From Burkholderiales bacterium (GTDB lineage: Bacteria > Pseudomonadota > Gammaproteobacteria > Burkholderiales > Burkholderiaceae_C): a stretch of DNA of 64,000 nucleotides. The stretch spans positions 1-64,000 of the forward strand of contig JAECRO010000003.1 of the NCBI GenBank assembly GCA_016000195.1, in the 5' to 3' direction. Under the pieces are notes generated by a model. That model was not told where the DNA came from. It saw only the letters and a program-made list of their open reading frames with translations, and searched no databases. The stretch's first letter is position 1. Every line of letters starts with the position of its first letter. This document shows positions 41,452 through 50,728 of the stretch, piece by piece. The position numbers were made by a program, and so were the translations under genes.

Positions 41452-42243
41452 ATGAAATTGAACATTGTTCCCGCCCGCACGGGCCTGACCTGGGTCAAGC
41501 TGGGCATCACGACCTTCATCAGGCAGCCGCTGGCCATGTCGGGCCTGTTCTTCATGTTCATGGCGCTGCTGTCGGTTGCCACGCTGGTGCCTTTTATCGG
41601 CGCGGCGCTGGCCCTCGCCCTGCTGCCCGCCGCCACGCTCGGCCTGATGGCCGCCACGCTGGAAGCCACCAAGGGCAAGTTTCCGATGCCCTCGATCCTG
41701 ATCAGCGCCTTTCGCGCCGGCCAGCAGCGCATGCGGGCCATGATGGTGCTGGGCGCGCTGTATGCCGCAGGCTTCCTGGCGCTGATGGGCGTGTCGGCCC
41801 TGGTCGATGGCGGGCAGTTTGCCAAGCTCTACCTGGTCGGCGGCAAGATCACCGAAGAGCTGGTGCTGCAGGACAGTTTCCAGATGGCGATGTGGGTTGC
41901 CATGGCGCTGTACCTGCCGCTGTCGCTGCTGTTCTGGCATGCGCCCGCGCTGGTCCACTGGCACGGCGTGTCGCCGGTCAAGAGCCTGTTCTTCAGCTTC
42001 ATCGCCTGCTATAAAAACTTTGGCGCCTTCACCGTGTTCGGTCTGGCCTGGGCTGGCGTTTTCGTGCTGGCCGCCCTCGTGGTGTCGCTGGTGGCCACGC
42101 TGCTGGACAGCCCGACGCTGGCCACGGTCGCCATGTTTCCGGTGGCGTTGGTGATCGTGGCGATGTTCTTCACCTCGATCTACTTTACGTTTCGGGACAG
42201 CTTTTCCGAAATGGATGAGCCGGTGCCCGACGAACTTTCATGA
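41452..42243 (+). CDS. BPSS1780-type integral membrane protein
   Basis: 263 aa with about six transmembrane helices (LSGLFFMFMALLSVATLVPFIGAALALALLPA..., MMVLGALYAAGFLALMGVSAL, MALYLPLSLLFWHAPALVHW, VFGLAWAGVFVLAALVVSLVATLL, VALVIVAMFFTSIYF). The KTGLTWVKLG-like N-terminus and FWHAPALVHWHGVSPVKSLFFSFIACYKNFGAF are typical of the betaproteobacterial BPSS1780 family. Function unknown. Its stop overlaps that of uvrD by 6 bp in convergent orientation. Confidence 0.83.
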   Translation: MKLNIVPARTGLTWVKLGITTFIRQPLAMSGLFFMFMALLSVATLVPFIGAALALALLPAATLGLMAATLEATKGKFPMPSILISAFRAGQQRMRAMMVLGALYAAGFLALMGVSALVDGGQFAKLYLVGGKITEELVLQDSFQMAMWVAMALYLPLSLLFWHAPALVHWHGVSPVKSLFFSFIACYKNFGAFTVFGLAWAGVFVLAALVVSLVATLLDSPTLATVAMFPVALVIVAMFFTSIYFTFRDSFSEMDEPVPDELS

Positions 42244-44682
42244 CTGAGGGGCTTTGACGCCCTGGATCACCGTCAGCTTGGCCACGCTCAGCGCCAGCCA
42301 TTTCACGCCGTGCCGGGTGAAATTGATCTGCGCGCGCGCATCGTCGCCGCTGCCTTCGAGCATCGTCACCTGGCCTTCGCCGAACTTGGCGTGAAACACA
42401 TTCATCCCGCTTTTAAGCCCATGCGAAGGCGCGCTCTTTTGCGCTACCGCTGGGCTGGCAAAACGTTCCGCGCTGCCTGATTTTGAAGAAAATACGCCGC
42501 TGGCCCAATCCCCACGGCCACCACCAGCTCCTGAATTGGTAGCACTTCCCCAGCCTCCCGAACCCTGGCCCTGGCGCTTCGGCGTGATCCACTTGAGCGC
42601 CGACTCGGGCAGCTCGTCAAAAAACCGGCTTTTGAGGTTGTAGCGCGTCTGGCCGTGCAGCATGCGGGTCTGCGAATGGCTCAGGTACAGCCGCTTCCTC
42701 GCCCGGGTGATGGCGACATACATCAGGCGGCGCTCTTCCTCGATGCCGCCGGCGTCGCTCAAGGCGTTTTCATGGGGAAAGATGCCGTCTTCCAGCCCGG
42801 TGATGAACACGCAGTCGAACTCCAGTCCCTTGGACGAATGCACCGTCATGAGCTGCACCGCGTCCTGGCCGGCCTGCGCCTGGTTGTCGCCCGACTCCAG
42901 CGCCGCATGCGTCAAAAAGGCTGCCAGCGGCGACAGCGTTTCGCCGGTCTCAAGGTCGGGCGCCAGCAGTTCAGGCGAAGGCTGGTCGAGCAAGGGCGCC
43001 GACGGGTCCAGCCCCTGGCTGGCGGGCGACTGGCTCAAGCCGGCGCCCAGCTCATCGACCGGCAGCGCCACGGCATCGCGGCCAAAGCCTTCCTGGCTGA
43101 CAAAGGCCTCGGCCGCATTCACCAGTTCGGCCAGATTTTCCAGCCGGTCCTGGCCGTCCTTGTCGGTTTTATAGTGTTCTTCAAGCCCGCTGTGCTGCAG
43201 CACCAGTTCGATGATTTCGCGCAGCGTGCAGCCGGCGGTCTGCTCGCGCATCACATCGAGCTTCGCGACAAAAGCGCCCAGGTTGGCGCCCGCCTTGCCC
43301 GGCACCGCGCTGACGCCGTCGTGCAGCGAACAGCCCGAAGCCTTTGAAATATCCTGCAACTGCTCAAGGCTGCGCGCGCCGATGCCGCGCGGCGGAAAGT
43401 TCACCACGCGCATGAAGCTGGTGTCGTCGTGCGGGTTCTCCAGCAGGCGCAGATAAGCCAGCGCGTGCTTGATCTCGGCGCGCTCGAAAAACCGCAGGCC
43501 GCCATACACGCGGTAGGGAATGCTGGCGTTGAACAGCGCGCTCTCCATGACCCGGCTTTGCGCATTGCTGCGGTACAGCAGCGCGATTTCCCTGGCGGGG
43601 GTGCCGTCACGCACCAGTTGCTTCACTTCATCCACAAACCATTGCGCCTCGGCAAAATCGCTGGTCGATTCATACACCCGCACCGGCTCGCCGGGACCGG
43701 CCTCGGTCGTCAGGTTCTTGCCAAGGCGCTGGGTGTTGTGGCTGATCAGCGCATTGGCTGAATCCAGGATGTTGCCGAAGCTGCGGTAGTTGCGCTCCAG
43801 CTTGATCTGGTGCGTCACATTGAACTCGCGCACGAAATCGGCCATGTTGCCGACGCGCGCGCCGCGAAAGGCGTAAATGCTCTGGTCATCGTCGCCCACC
43901 GCAATCACCGAGCCGCCCGGCATGCCCTGCACGCCGTGCGTGGCCTCGTCGCCCTGCCCGGCCAGCATCTTGATCCAGGCGTACTGCAGCTTGTTGGTGT
44001 CCTGGAACTCGTCGATCAGGATGTGGCGAAACCGCCGCTGGTAATGCTCGCGTATCGGGGCGTTGTCACGCAGCACCTCGTAGCTGCGCAGCATCAGCTC
44101 GCCGAAATCGACCACGCCTTCGCGCTGGCATTGCTGCTCGTAGAGGTCGTAGATTTCGACTTTCTTGCGGCTGTTTTCATCGTGCGCAGGCACGTCTTTT
44201 GCGCGCAGGCCGTCTTCCTTGCAGCCGGCAATGAAACGCATCAAATCCTTGGGCGGAAAACGCTCGTCATCAATGCCGAACTGCTTGCTCAATCGCTTGA
44301 TGGCCGATAGCTGGTCCTGCGTGTCCAGAATCTGGAAGGTCGAGGGCAGATTGGCCAGCTTGTAATGGGCGCGCAAAAAACGGTTGCACAGGCCATGGAA
44401 GGTGCCTATCCACATGCCGCGCACATTGATGGGCAGCATGGCCGAGAGGCGAGTCAGCATTTCCTTGGCCGCCTTGTTGGTGAAGGTGACGGCCAGGATG
44501 CCGCCGGGCGATGCCCGGCCGGTTTGCAGCAGCCAGGCGATGCGGGTGGTCAGCACGCGGGTCTTGCCCGATCCGGCGCCCGCAAGAATCAGCGCGTGCG
44601 TGGCCGGCAGCGTCACCGCAGCCAGTTGCTCTGGATTAAGATTTTGCAGGAGGGGGGATGAAGAATCAGCGTCTGAGAACAT
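42238..44682 (-). CDS. uvrD: UvrD/Rep-family DNA helicase
   Basis: 814 aa superfamily 1A helicase. Motif I GAGSGKTRVLTTRIAWLL, Ia VTFTNKAAKEM, II ILIDEFQDTN, III AVGDDDQSIYAFRGA, IV ERNYRS, V MTVHSSKGLEFDCVFITGLEDGIFPHE, VI YVAITRARKRLYL. The C-terminal NVFHAKFGEGQVTMLEGSGDDARAQINF is the Tudor-like UvrD/PcrA tail that contacts partners such as RNA polymerase, which favours UvrD over Rep. Acts in nucleotide excision and mismatch repair. Convergent with the membrane protein gene. Confidence 0.94.
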   Translation of the reverse strand: MFSDADSSSPLLQNLNPEQLAAVTLPATHALILAGAGSGKTRVLTTRIAWLLQTGRASPGGILAVTFTNKAAKEMLTRLSAMLPINVRGMWIGTFHGLCNRFLRAHYKLANLPSTFQILDTQDQLSAIKRLSKQFGIDDERFPPKDLMRFIAGCKEDGLRAKDVPAHDENSRKKVEIYDLYEQQCQREGVVDFGELMLRSYEVLRDNAPIREHYQRRFRHILIDEFQDTNKLQYAWIKMLAGQGDEATHGVQGMPGGSVIAVGDDDQSIYAFRGARVGNMADFVREFNVTHQIKLERNYRSFGNILDSANALISHNTQRLGKNLTTEAGPGEPVRVYESTSDFAEAQWFVDEVKQLVRDGTPAREIALLYRSNAQSRVMESALFNASIPYRVYGGLRFFERAEIKHALAYLRLLENPHDDTSFMRVVNFPPRGIGARSLEQLQDISKASGCSLHDGVSAVPGKAGANLGAFVAKLDVMREQTAGCTLREIIELVLQHSGLEEHYKTDKDGQDRLENLAELVNAAEAFVSQEGFGRDAVALPVDELGAGLSQSPASQGLDPSAPLLDQPSPELLAPDLETGETLSPLAAFLTHAALESGDNQAQAGQDAVQLMTVHSSKGLEFDCVFITGLEDGIFPHENALSDAGGIEEERRLMYVAITRARKRLYLSHSQTRMLHGQTRYNLKSRFFDELPESALKWITPKRQGQGSGGWGSATNSGAGGGRGDWASGVFSSKSGSAERFASPAVAQKSAPSHGLKSGMNVFHAKFGEGQVTMLEGSGDDARAQINFTRHGVKWLALSVAKLTVIQGVKAPQS

Positions 44683-44741
44683 CCCTTATTGTAGAAAGCC
44701 CCCGATGCCATTTTTCGCGCCCCTGAAGTCAACCCTGCTGC

Positions 44742-45101
44742 GTGCGCGCCCAGTCGTTCTGCGCCAGCGACGGCCAGCCCCGGCCCGCCCAGCTCATGGA
44801 GCGCTTCATCAGCGCCGACTGCGCCAACTGCTGGAGCGACCCGGCCACGCCCGTTGCGGGCAAAAATGCCGTCACGCTGGACTGGGTCATTCCGGCGTGG
44901 CTGGCGCTGGTCGAAACCCTGCCGGCGGGCCTTGAAGGCTCTCCGGTGGAACGAAATCTGGTCAGAAACGTGCTCCAAAGCACATGGGACTTGCGTAAGC
45001 AGCTATCAAAAGATGAGCAAAATCGCGCTGCGCCGCGCCTTGAAACGGCAAGCGCGGGGATACTGCGACCAGCTCCTGAAAGCGCAGCCTGTTCATCAAC
45101 C
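44742..45101 (+). pseudogene. Remnant of a secreted protein gene between uvrD and guaC
   Basis: Open frame from a GTG with protein-like composition: [33 protein letters not shown] (CxxC) and [20 protein letters not shown]. It lacks any signal peptide in frame although the start (RAQSF) looks like the site after signal cleavage, and the central part appears deleted between VIPA and WLALVE. The 3' end runs into a diverged 56-nt element. I read it as a decayed gene for a thioredoxin-like or redox protein; the family is not identified. Confidence 0.45.
44963..45018 (+). repeat. 56-nt dispersed element (diverged) before guaC
   Basis: Ends with GCTATCAAAAGATGAGC (45002-45018), one mismatch in the palindrome, preceded by ACTTGCGTAAGCA. 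The left half is poorly conserved. Confidence 0.5.
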
Positions 45102-45131
45102 GTTTCTTTTCGGAAGCTTGAGGAAAAAATC

Positions 45132-46109
45132 ATGGAAATTTTCGACTACGACAACATCCTGCTGCTGCCGCGCAAATGCCGCGTGGAAAGCCGCGCCGAA
45201 TGCAATGCCAGCGTGACGCTGGGCCAGCGCAGTTTTCGCATCCCGGTGGTACCGGCCAACATGAAAACGGTGGTCAATGAAGACATCTGCGTCTGGATGG
45301 CGCAAAACGGCTACTTCTACGTCATGCACCGCTTTGACCTGGACAATCTCCAGCTCGTTCGCGACATGAAGGCGCGGGGCGTCTATGCCTCGATCTCGCT
45401 GGGCGTGAAGCAGCCCGACTACGACACCGTGGACCAGCTGCTCGCCGAAGGCCTGGTGCCTGAATACATCACGATTGACATTGCCCACGGCCATGCCGAC
45501 AGCGTGAAAAACATGATCGGCTACCTGAAGAAAAAATTGCCGGAATCGTTCGTGATTGCCGGCAACGTGGCCACGCCCGAAGCGGTGATCGACCTGGAGA
45601 ACTGGGGCGCCGACGCCACCAAGGTCGGCATCGGCCCGGGCAAGGTCTGCATCACCAAGATGAAGACCGGCTTTGGCACCGGCGGCTGGCAGCTGTCGGC
45701 GCTCAAGTGGTGCGCGCGCGTGGCGACCAAACCCATCATTGCCGACGGCGGCATCCGCGAGCATGGCGACATCGCCAAGTCCATCCGCTTTGGCGCGACC
45801 ATGGTGATGATCGGCTCGATGCTCGCCGGCCTCGAAGAAAGCCCGGGCCAGACGGTCGAGGTCGATGGCAAGCTGTTCAAGGAATACTACGGCAGCGCCT
45901 CGGACTTCAACAAGGGTGAATACAAGCATGTCGAGGGCAAACGCATCCTGGAGCCGATCAAGGGCAAGCTGGTCGATACGCTGCGCGAGATGGAAGAAGA
46001 CGTGCAAAGCGCCATCAGCTACGCGGGCGGCACCCGGCTGATGGACATCCGCAAGGTCAACTACGTGGTTCTGGGCGGCAAGAACTCGAACGAAGACCTG
46101 ATGATGTAG
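45132..46109 (+). CDS. guaC: GMP reductase
   Basis: 325 aa from the ATG preceded by GAGGAAA; the ORF-track entry from 44742 fuses the upstream remnant. TIM barrel of the IMPDH/GMPR family without a CBS domain: [36 protein letters not shown], catalytic loop [48 protein letters not shown]. Length and loop match GMP reductase rather than IMP dehydrogenase. Deaminates GMP to IMP with NADPH, balancing purine nucleotides. Confidence 0.95.
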   Translation: MEIFDYDNILLLPRKCRVESRAECNASVTLGQRSFRIPVVPANMKTVVNEDICVWMAQNGYFYVMHRFDLDNLQLVRDMKARGVYASISLGVKQPDYDTVDQLLAEGLVPEYITIDIAHGHADSVKNMIGYLKKKLPESFVIAGNVATPEAVIDLENWGADATKVGIGPGKVCITKMKTGFGTGGWQLSALKWCARVATKPIIADGGIREHGDIAKSIRFGATMVMIGSMLAGLEESPGQTVEVDGKLFKEYYGSASDFNKGEYKHVEGKRILEPIKGKLVDTLREMEEDVQSAISYAGGTRLMDIRKVNYVVLGGKNSNEDLMM

Positions 46110-46111
46110 CG

Positions 46112-46149
46112 AAAAAGGCCGCTGCCCACCCAAAGGTTGGCAGCGGCCT
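46112..46149 (-). terminator. Terminator of the DEAD-box helicase gene
   Basis: AGGCCGCTGCC / GGCAGCGGCCT hairpin followed on the minus strand by TTTTTCG, 48 nt after the helicase stop. It lies between convergent guaC and helicase genes and may also end guaC transcripts. Confidence 0.8.
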
Positions 46150-46160
46150 GGCGGCTTGCT

Positions 46161-46182
46161 GGCTGATCATTGCTGATCAGCC
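46161..46182. terminator. Second hairpin between guaC and the helicase gene
   Basis: Perfect stem GGCTGATCA ttgc TGATCAGCC without a T-run, directly before the main terminator as read on minus. Confidence 0.4.
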
Positions 46183-46197
46183 ACGCCGGATCGGTCT

Positions 46198-48129
46198 TTA
46201 GTCGCGGAAAGACTTGGTGAACTTGCCACCCGGCTTTTTGGCCGCATCGCGGGGCACAAACACCTTGCCGGCTGGCCGGGCGAAAGCGGGCTTGCGGTCT
46301 GCAAAATCGCCACGGGGCGCAAAGCCTTCGTTGCCGCCGCCAAAGTTGCGGTCTTCACGCGGTGCAAACGCGGCGTTGCTGTTGTTGCCGAAACCACGGT
46401 CATCCGGGCGGCGGGCATTGCGATCATTGAAACCGGAACGGTCAGCGTAATTGTTGCCTTGAGGCGCTGGAGGACGGCCCTGGAAGGCGCCGGCGTCACG
46501 GTTGCCGCCGAAACCACCACGGTCGTCTCGGTTGCCACCGAAGCTGCCGGCATTGCCACCGCCGAAGCCGCCACCGGCTGGCTTGCGCCCGCCGAAGCCG
46601 CCACGGTCGCCACCACCGCCGCCGAAGCTGCGCGGGCCACCACGGTCATCGCGGCCGCCACCGAAATTGCCGCGTGGGCGCTCGGAGGTCGGTGCAAAAC
46701 GCTGTTGAGGCTCCAGACCGGCAATCACACTGGCCTTGAGGTTTTGCTGCGTGTAGTGCTCGATGTCCTGGATCTTGCGGCGGTCGCGGAATTCGGCAAT
46801 CGTGATCGCCTGGCCTTCGCGGCCGGCACGGCCGGTGCGGCCAATGCGGTGAACGTAATCCTCGGCTTTCATCGGCAGGCCGTAGTTGATGACGTGGGTG
46901 ATGGTCGGAACATCCAGACCACGGGCGGCCACATCGGTGGCCACCAGTATCTGCACGCGGCCATCACGGAACGCCATCAGGCGGCGGTTGCGCAGGCCCT
47001 GGCCCAAGGCGCCATGCAGCGCCACGGCGCTGAAGCCTTCTTGCACCAGGTCATTGGCCAGGCCGTCGCATTCCACCTGCGTGCAGGCAAACACAATCGC
47101 CTGGTTGATGGTGGTGTCGCGCAGCCAGTGGTCCAGCAGCTTGCGCTTGTGGGTCATGTTGTCAGCCCACAGCAGCGACTGGGTGATCGACGCATGTTTT
47201 TCATGCGGCGAGTCGATTTCAACGCGCTGCGGCTGACGCATCACGCGGGTCGCCAGTTGCATGATGCGCGGCGCGAAGGTGGCGCTGAACATCATGGTCT
47301 GCTTGCGCTCGATGGTGAGCTGGTTGACTTCGGTCAGGTCGTCGGCAAAACCGAGGTCCAGCATGCGGTCGGCTTCGTCAACCACCAGGAATTGCACCTG
47401 GTCGAGCTTGATCTGCATGCTGCGCTGCAAATCGAGCAGACGGCCGGGCGTGGCCACGACGAGGTCGGCGTTTTGCAGCTTGGCAATTTGCAGCTGGTAA
47501 GGAATGCCGCCCACGACGTTGGCAACGCGCAGGCCACGGCAATGGCGAACCAGGTCGATGGCATCGGCGCAGACTTGCTGGGCCAGTTCGCGGGTCGGGC
47601 ACAGGATCAGGGCGCCGGGGGTGGCGGCCTTGAAGTTGCGCATGTTGGTCGGGTCTTTGCGCTTGGGCTTTTTCAAGGGCGCTTCGCCACGGGCGACGGC
47701 CTCGGCGCTCAGGCGTTCAAATTCGGCGCGTTCATTGCGTTCGGCTTCTTCCTGCTGCTTGAGCAGGGTGTGCAGCACGGGCAGCAGGAAGGCGGCGGTC
47801 TTGCCGCTGCCGGTCTGGCTGGAAACCAGCAAATCGGTGAATTTTGGCGCTTTCGGGTCGGCGTCCAGGGCTTGCATGGCCTTGGGGATGGTGGCCATCT
47901 GCACCGAGGTTGGCTGGGTGAAACCCATGTCGGCGACGGCTTGCAGCAGTTCCTTGGCAAGGCCCAGCTTCACAAAGCCGTTAGGCTCGGCGACAACGGC
48001 TTCCAGCGAGGTTGCCACGGCAACAGGCTCGTCGGAAGAGAAGTCAGGAATTACGTGGATTTCCAGGTCGGAAATGGTGTCAAGGGTTTCGGGCGCAAAG
48101 TCGCCGCGATTCTCAAAAGAGTCAGTCAT
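46198..48129 (-). CDS. DEAD-box RNA helicase (RhlE-like) with Arg/Gly-rich tail
   Basis: 643 aa from MTDSFENRGDFAPETL; 37 further upstream residues are not typical. Q-motif FVKLGLAKELLQAVADMGFTQPTSVQ, motif I SSQTGSGKTAAFLLP, DEAD in LVVDEADRMLDLGF, SAT in MMFSATF, VI HRIGRTGRAGREG. An insertion (residues ~115-150, KQQEEAERNERAEFERLSAEA) sits after motif I. The C-terminal ~150 residues are GGNRDDRGGFGG-type repeats for RNA binding. ATP-dependent RNA remodelling in ribosome assembly, decay or cold adaptation. Confidence 0.94.
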   Translation of the reverse strand: MTDSFENRGDFAPETLDTISDLEIHVIPDFSSDEPVAVATSLEAVVAEPNGFVKLGLAKELLQAVADMGFTQPTSVQMATIPKAMQALDADPKAPKFTDLLVSSQTGSGKTAAFLLPVLHTLLKQQEEAERNERAEFERLSAEAVARGEAPLKKPKRKDPTNMRNFKAATPGALILCPTRELAQQVCADAIDLVRHCRGLRVANVVGGIPYQLQIAKLQNADLVVATPGRLLDLQRSMQIKLDQVQFLVVDEADRMLDLGFADDLTEVNQLTIERKQTMMFSATFAPRIMQLATRVMRQPQRVEIDSPHEKHASITQSLLWADNMTHKRKLLDHWLRDTTINQAIVFACTQVECDGLANDLVQEGFSAVALHGALGQGLRNRRLMAFRDGRVQILVATDVAARGLDVPTITHVINYGLPMKAEDYVHRIGRTGRAGREGQAITIAEFRDRRKIQDIEHYTQQNLKASVIAGLEPQQRFAPTSERPRGNFGGGRDDRGGPRSFGGGGGDRGGFGGRKPAGGGFGGGNAGSFGGNRDDRGGFGGNRDAGAFQGRPPAPQGNNYADRSGFNDRNARRPDDRGFGNNSNAAFAPREDRNFGGGNEGFAPRGDFADRKPAFARPAGKVFVPRDAAKKPGGKFTKSFRD

Positions 48130-48522
48130 GTTTTTTCTCACTAATCCCCTGCCCGCTTCGTTTGTGACGAATGGACAGGAAACTCCACCCCCCGCGATGC
48201 GGAAGGCTTCGTTCATGGTTAATAAAACATCAACCATCAAACGAATATACGGACCAAGAGCGGAACTGCCTTGATGCGGTGACTCTGAAAATAGAGTCCA
48301 AAAGTGTGAGGTAGATGTACAAATGCAGTTAGCACGGTGTGCAACTGCAAGCCCGTGATTATGGCACGGCTTACGGGTTTCTACCAGTTAACCTTTCCAA
48401 ACCAAGGTTATTGGTCTGCACTACCCGGCGCAAGGTCAAGTTTCGATTCATGCCTTCACTATCATTTCAATAGCTTCTCATGACCACCCCATGCGCGGAA
48501 AAGTCTAAAAATGCTTTGAAGC
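48130..48522. other. Long leader region of the helicase gene after orn
   Basis: 393 nt between orn and the helicase gene on minus. Contains a possible decayed copy of the terminal palindrome (ACTATCATTTCAATAGC, 48458-48474). Long 5' leaders are common for cold-induced RNA helicases, but I cannot place a promoter. Confidence 0.45.
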
Positions 48523-49086
48523 TCACTTCAAAAAATGTTCCCGGTAATGCTGGAGTTCGTCAATCGACTCATGCACATCGGCCAAGGCCGTATGACTCTG
48601 GCGTTTCTTGAATGCGTTGTACACCTCGGGCCGCCAGCGTTTGGCCAGCTCCTTGAAGGTGCTGACATCGACGTTGCGGTAATGAAAAAACGTTTCCAGC
48701 TTGGGCATGTACTTGACCAGAAAGCGCCGGTCCTGGCCAATGGTGTTGCCGCACATTGGCGTCGTGCCCTTGGGCACATATTTGGCCAGAAAAGCCAGCA
48801 ACTGCGCCTGCGCATCTTCCTCGGTCACGGTGCTGGCCTTGACCTTGTCGATCAGGCCGCTGCGGCCGTGGGTGCCCTTGTTCCATTTGTCCATCTGGCC
48901 CAGCAACTCGTCGGACTGGTGAATGGCCAGCACCGGGCCTTCGATGCGCGGCGTGAGTTGCGGGCCGGTCACGACTACGGCAATTTCAATGATGCGTTCC
49001 TTTTCGGGATCAAGCCCGGTCATTTCGCAGTCCAGCCAGACCAGGTTCTGGTCGGATTTTTTGAGCAAAGGTTCAGTATCCAGCAT
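48523..49086 (-). CDS. orn: Oligoribonuclease
   Basis: 187 aa. DEDDh exonuclease: [26 protein letters not shown] (Asp, Glu), [33 protein letters not shown] (Asp), and [24 protein letters not shown] (His, Asp). Degrades 2-5 nt RNAs and pGpG to mononucleotides and is usually essential. Divergent from the M48 protease, as in many Burkholderiales. Confidence 0.97.
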   Translation of the reverse strand: MLDTEPLLKKSDQNLVWLDCEMTGLDPEKERIIEIAVVVTGPQLTPRIEGPVLAIHQSDELLGQMDKWNKGTHGRSGLIDKVKASTVTEEDAQAQLLAFLAKYVPKGTTPMCGNTIGQDRRFLVKYMPKLETFFHYRNVDVSTFKELAKRWRPEVYNAFKKRQSHTALADVHESIDELQHYREHFLK

Positions 49087-49121
49087 CTTGCGATTCTCGC
49101 CGATAGCCTAAACTTCCCGCC

Positions 49122-50411
49122 ATGACCGACACCTCTCTCGTATTTACCCTGCTGTTTTCCGCCATGCTGGTGCTGGGACTGCTGACGAAGTTCTACCTGG
49201 CCACGCGGCAAATCCGCCATGTGGCGCAGCACCGTGGCCAGGTGCCCGCCGCGTTTGCATCGACCATCACGCTGGCATCGCACCAGAAAGCGGCCGACTA
49301 CACCCTCGCAAAGGCGCGTTTCGGCATGCTGGAAATGGCCTTCGCCGCCACCGTGCTGCTGGCCTGGACGCTGCTGGGCGGCATCGATACGCTGAACCGG
49401 ACCATCGCTCATTCCGGCCTGGCGGCTTATGGCGCGCTGGTGCCGCAACTGGCGCTGCTGGCGGCGTTTGGCTTGGTCAGCGGCCTGCTCGACCTGCCTT
49501 TCGCCCTGTACAAAACCTTCCGGCTTGAGGAGCGTTTCGGCTTCAACAAGATGACGTTCAAGCTCTGGCTGGCTGACCTTGTCAAGTCCACGCTGGTCGG
49601 AGCCGTTGTCGGCCTGCCGGTCATGGCGCTGGTTTTGTGGCTGATGGGCAGTGCCGGCGAGGGGTGGTGGCTGTGGACCTGGGCGGTCTGGATGGGGTTT
49701 AACCTGCTGGTGCTGGTGCTTTTTCCGACAGTGATTGCGCCGCTGTTCAACAAATTCAAGCCGCTGGACGACGAGGCGCTGAAGGCGCGCGTCACGGCCC
49801 TGATGCAGCGCTGCGGCTTTGCCGCCAAGGGCCTGTTCGTGATGGATGGCAGCAAGCGCTCGGCCCATGCCAACGCTTATTTCACCGGCTTTGGCGCTGC
49901 CAAGCGGGTGGTGTTTTACGACACCCTGCTCAAGCAGCTCAACCCCGCCGAAGTCGATGCCGTGCTGGCGCATGAGCTGGGCCATTTCAAGCACAAGCAC
50001 ATCATCAAGCGCATTGCGGTGATGTTTGCCATGAGCCTGGTCGGTTTTGCGCTGCTGGGCTGGCTGTCAACGCAGGTCTGGTTTTACACCGGCCTGGGTG
50101 TGCGGCCCAACCTGACGGGTGCCAACGATGCGCTGGCGCTGCTGCTGTTTTTGATGGTGGTGCCGCTGTTCAGCTTCTTTGTATCGCCGGTGCTGGCGCA
50201 GTTTTCGCGCCAGCATGAGTTCGAGGCCGACGCCTACGCTATCTCGCAAACCGATGGCCGGGATTTGCAGAGCGCCTTGCTCAAGCTTTACAAGGACAAT
50301 GCCAGCACCCTCACGCCCGACCCGGTGTACGTGAAGTTCTACTATTCGCATCCACCCGCTTCCGAGCGGCTGGGACGCATGAACCCTTCCCCTGGAAGCG
50401 CAGCCGCATGA
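49122..50411 (+). CDS. M48 family metallopeptidase (Ste24/CAAX-protease type)
   Basis: 429 aa with about six to seven transmembrane helices. N-terminal M48_N domain (LVFTLLFSAMLVLGLLTKFYLATRQIRHVAQHR, ERFGFNKMTFKLWLADL), zinc site HELGH in VLAHELGHFKHKHIIKR, third ligand region FSRQHEFEADAYAIS, and C-terminal YVKFYYSHPPASERLGRM. It is the bacterial Ste24-like membrane protease; bacterial substrates are unclear, and membrane protein quality control is likely. Overlaps phhB by 4 bp. Confidence 0.93.
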   Translation: MTDTSLVFTLLFSAMLVLGLLTKFYLATRQIRHVAQHRGQVPAAFASTITLASHQKAADYTLAKARFGMLEMAFAATVLLAWTLLGGIDTLNRTIAHSGLAAYGALVPQLALLAAFGLVSGLLDLPFALYKTFRLEERFGFNKMTFKLWLADLVKSTLVGAVVGLPVMALVLWLMGSAGEGWWLWTWAVWMGFNLLVLVLFPTVIAPLFNKFKPLDDEALKARVTALMQRCGFAAKGLFVMDGSKRSAHANAYFTGFGAAKRVVFYDTLLKQLNPAEVDAVLAHELGHFKHKHIIKRIAVMFAMSLVGFALLGWLSTQVWFYTGLGVRPNLTGANDALALLLFLMVVPLFSFFVSPVLAQFSRQHEFEADAYAISQTDGRDLQSALLKLYKDNASTLTPDPVYVKFYYSHPPASERLGRMNPSPGSAAA

Positions 50412-50728
50412 GCCACCCGATTCATCAAGACCGACGTGCCCTGAGCGCTACCGAAGTCGTTACCCAGTTGAGCAAACTCAACGGCGAGCAGGCGCTGGGC
50501 TGGCGGCTGATCGATGGGGCGCTGGAGAAAACCTTCAGGTTCAAAAACTTCTACGAAACCATCGGTTTTGTAAATGCAGTGGCCTTCATTGCCAATGCAG
50601 AAGACCATCATCCCGACCTGGAGGCAAGTTACGGCCAGTGCAAGGTGCGCTTCAGCACGCACGATGTCAACGGCATTTCCGTCAGTGATTTTTTCTGCGC
50701 GTCGAAGGTTGACGCCTTGCTGGTTTGA
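50408..50728 (+). CDS. phhB: 4a-hydroxytetrahydrobiopterin dehydratase
   Basis: 106 aa pterin-4a-carbinolamine dehydratase. GWRLIDGALEKTFRFKNFYETIGFVNAVAFIANAEDHHPDLEASYGQCKVRFSTHDVNGIS contains the HHPDxxxxY catalytic motif. Dehydrates 4a-hydroxytetrahydrobiopterin; no phenylalanine hydroxylase is adjacent, and many bacteria carry this gene for other pterin chemistry. ATGA overlap with the protease and TTGA overlap with rsgA give a coupled three-gene operon. Confidence 0.95.
   Translation: MSHPIHQDRRALSATEVVTQLSKLNGEQALGWRLIDGALEKTFRFKNFYETIGFVNAVAFIANAEDHHPDLEASYGQCKVRFSTHDVNGISVSDFFCASKVDALLV

Noticed and set aside
46459-48144. 561-aa plus-strand ORF opposite the DEAD-box helicase
   Set aside because: Shadow of the helicase gene; the Ala/Thr-rich start is the complement of the Gly/Arg repeats.
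48458-48474. Possible further copy of the terminal palindrome (ACTATCATTTCAATAGC)
   Set aside because: The 17-nt end is close, but the inner GCGC arms are not at the expected offset in either direction; too diverged to count.
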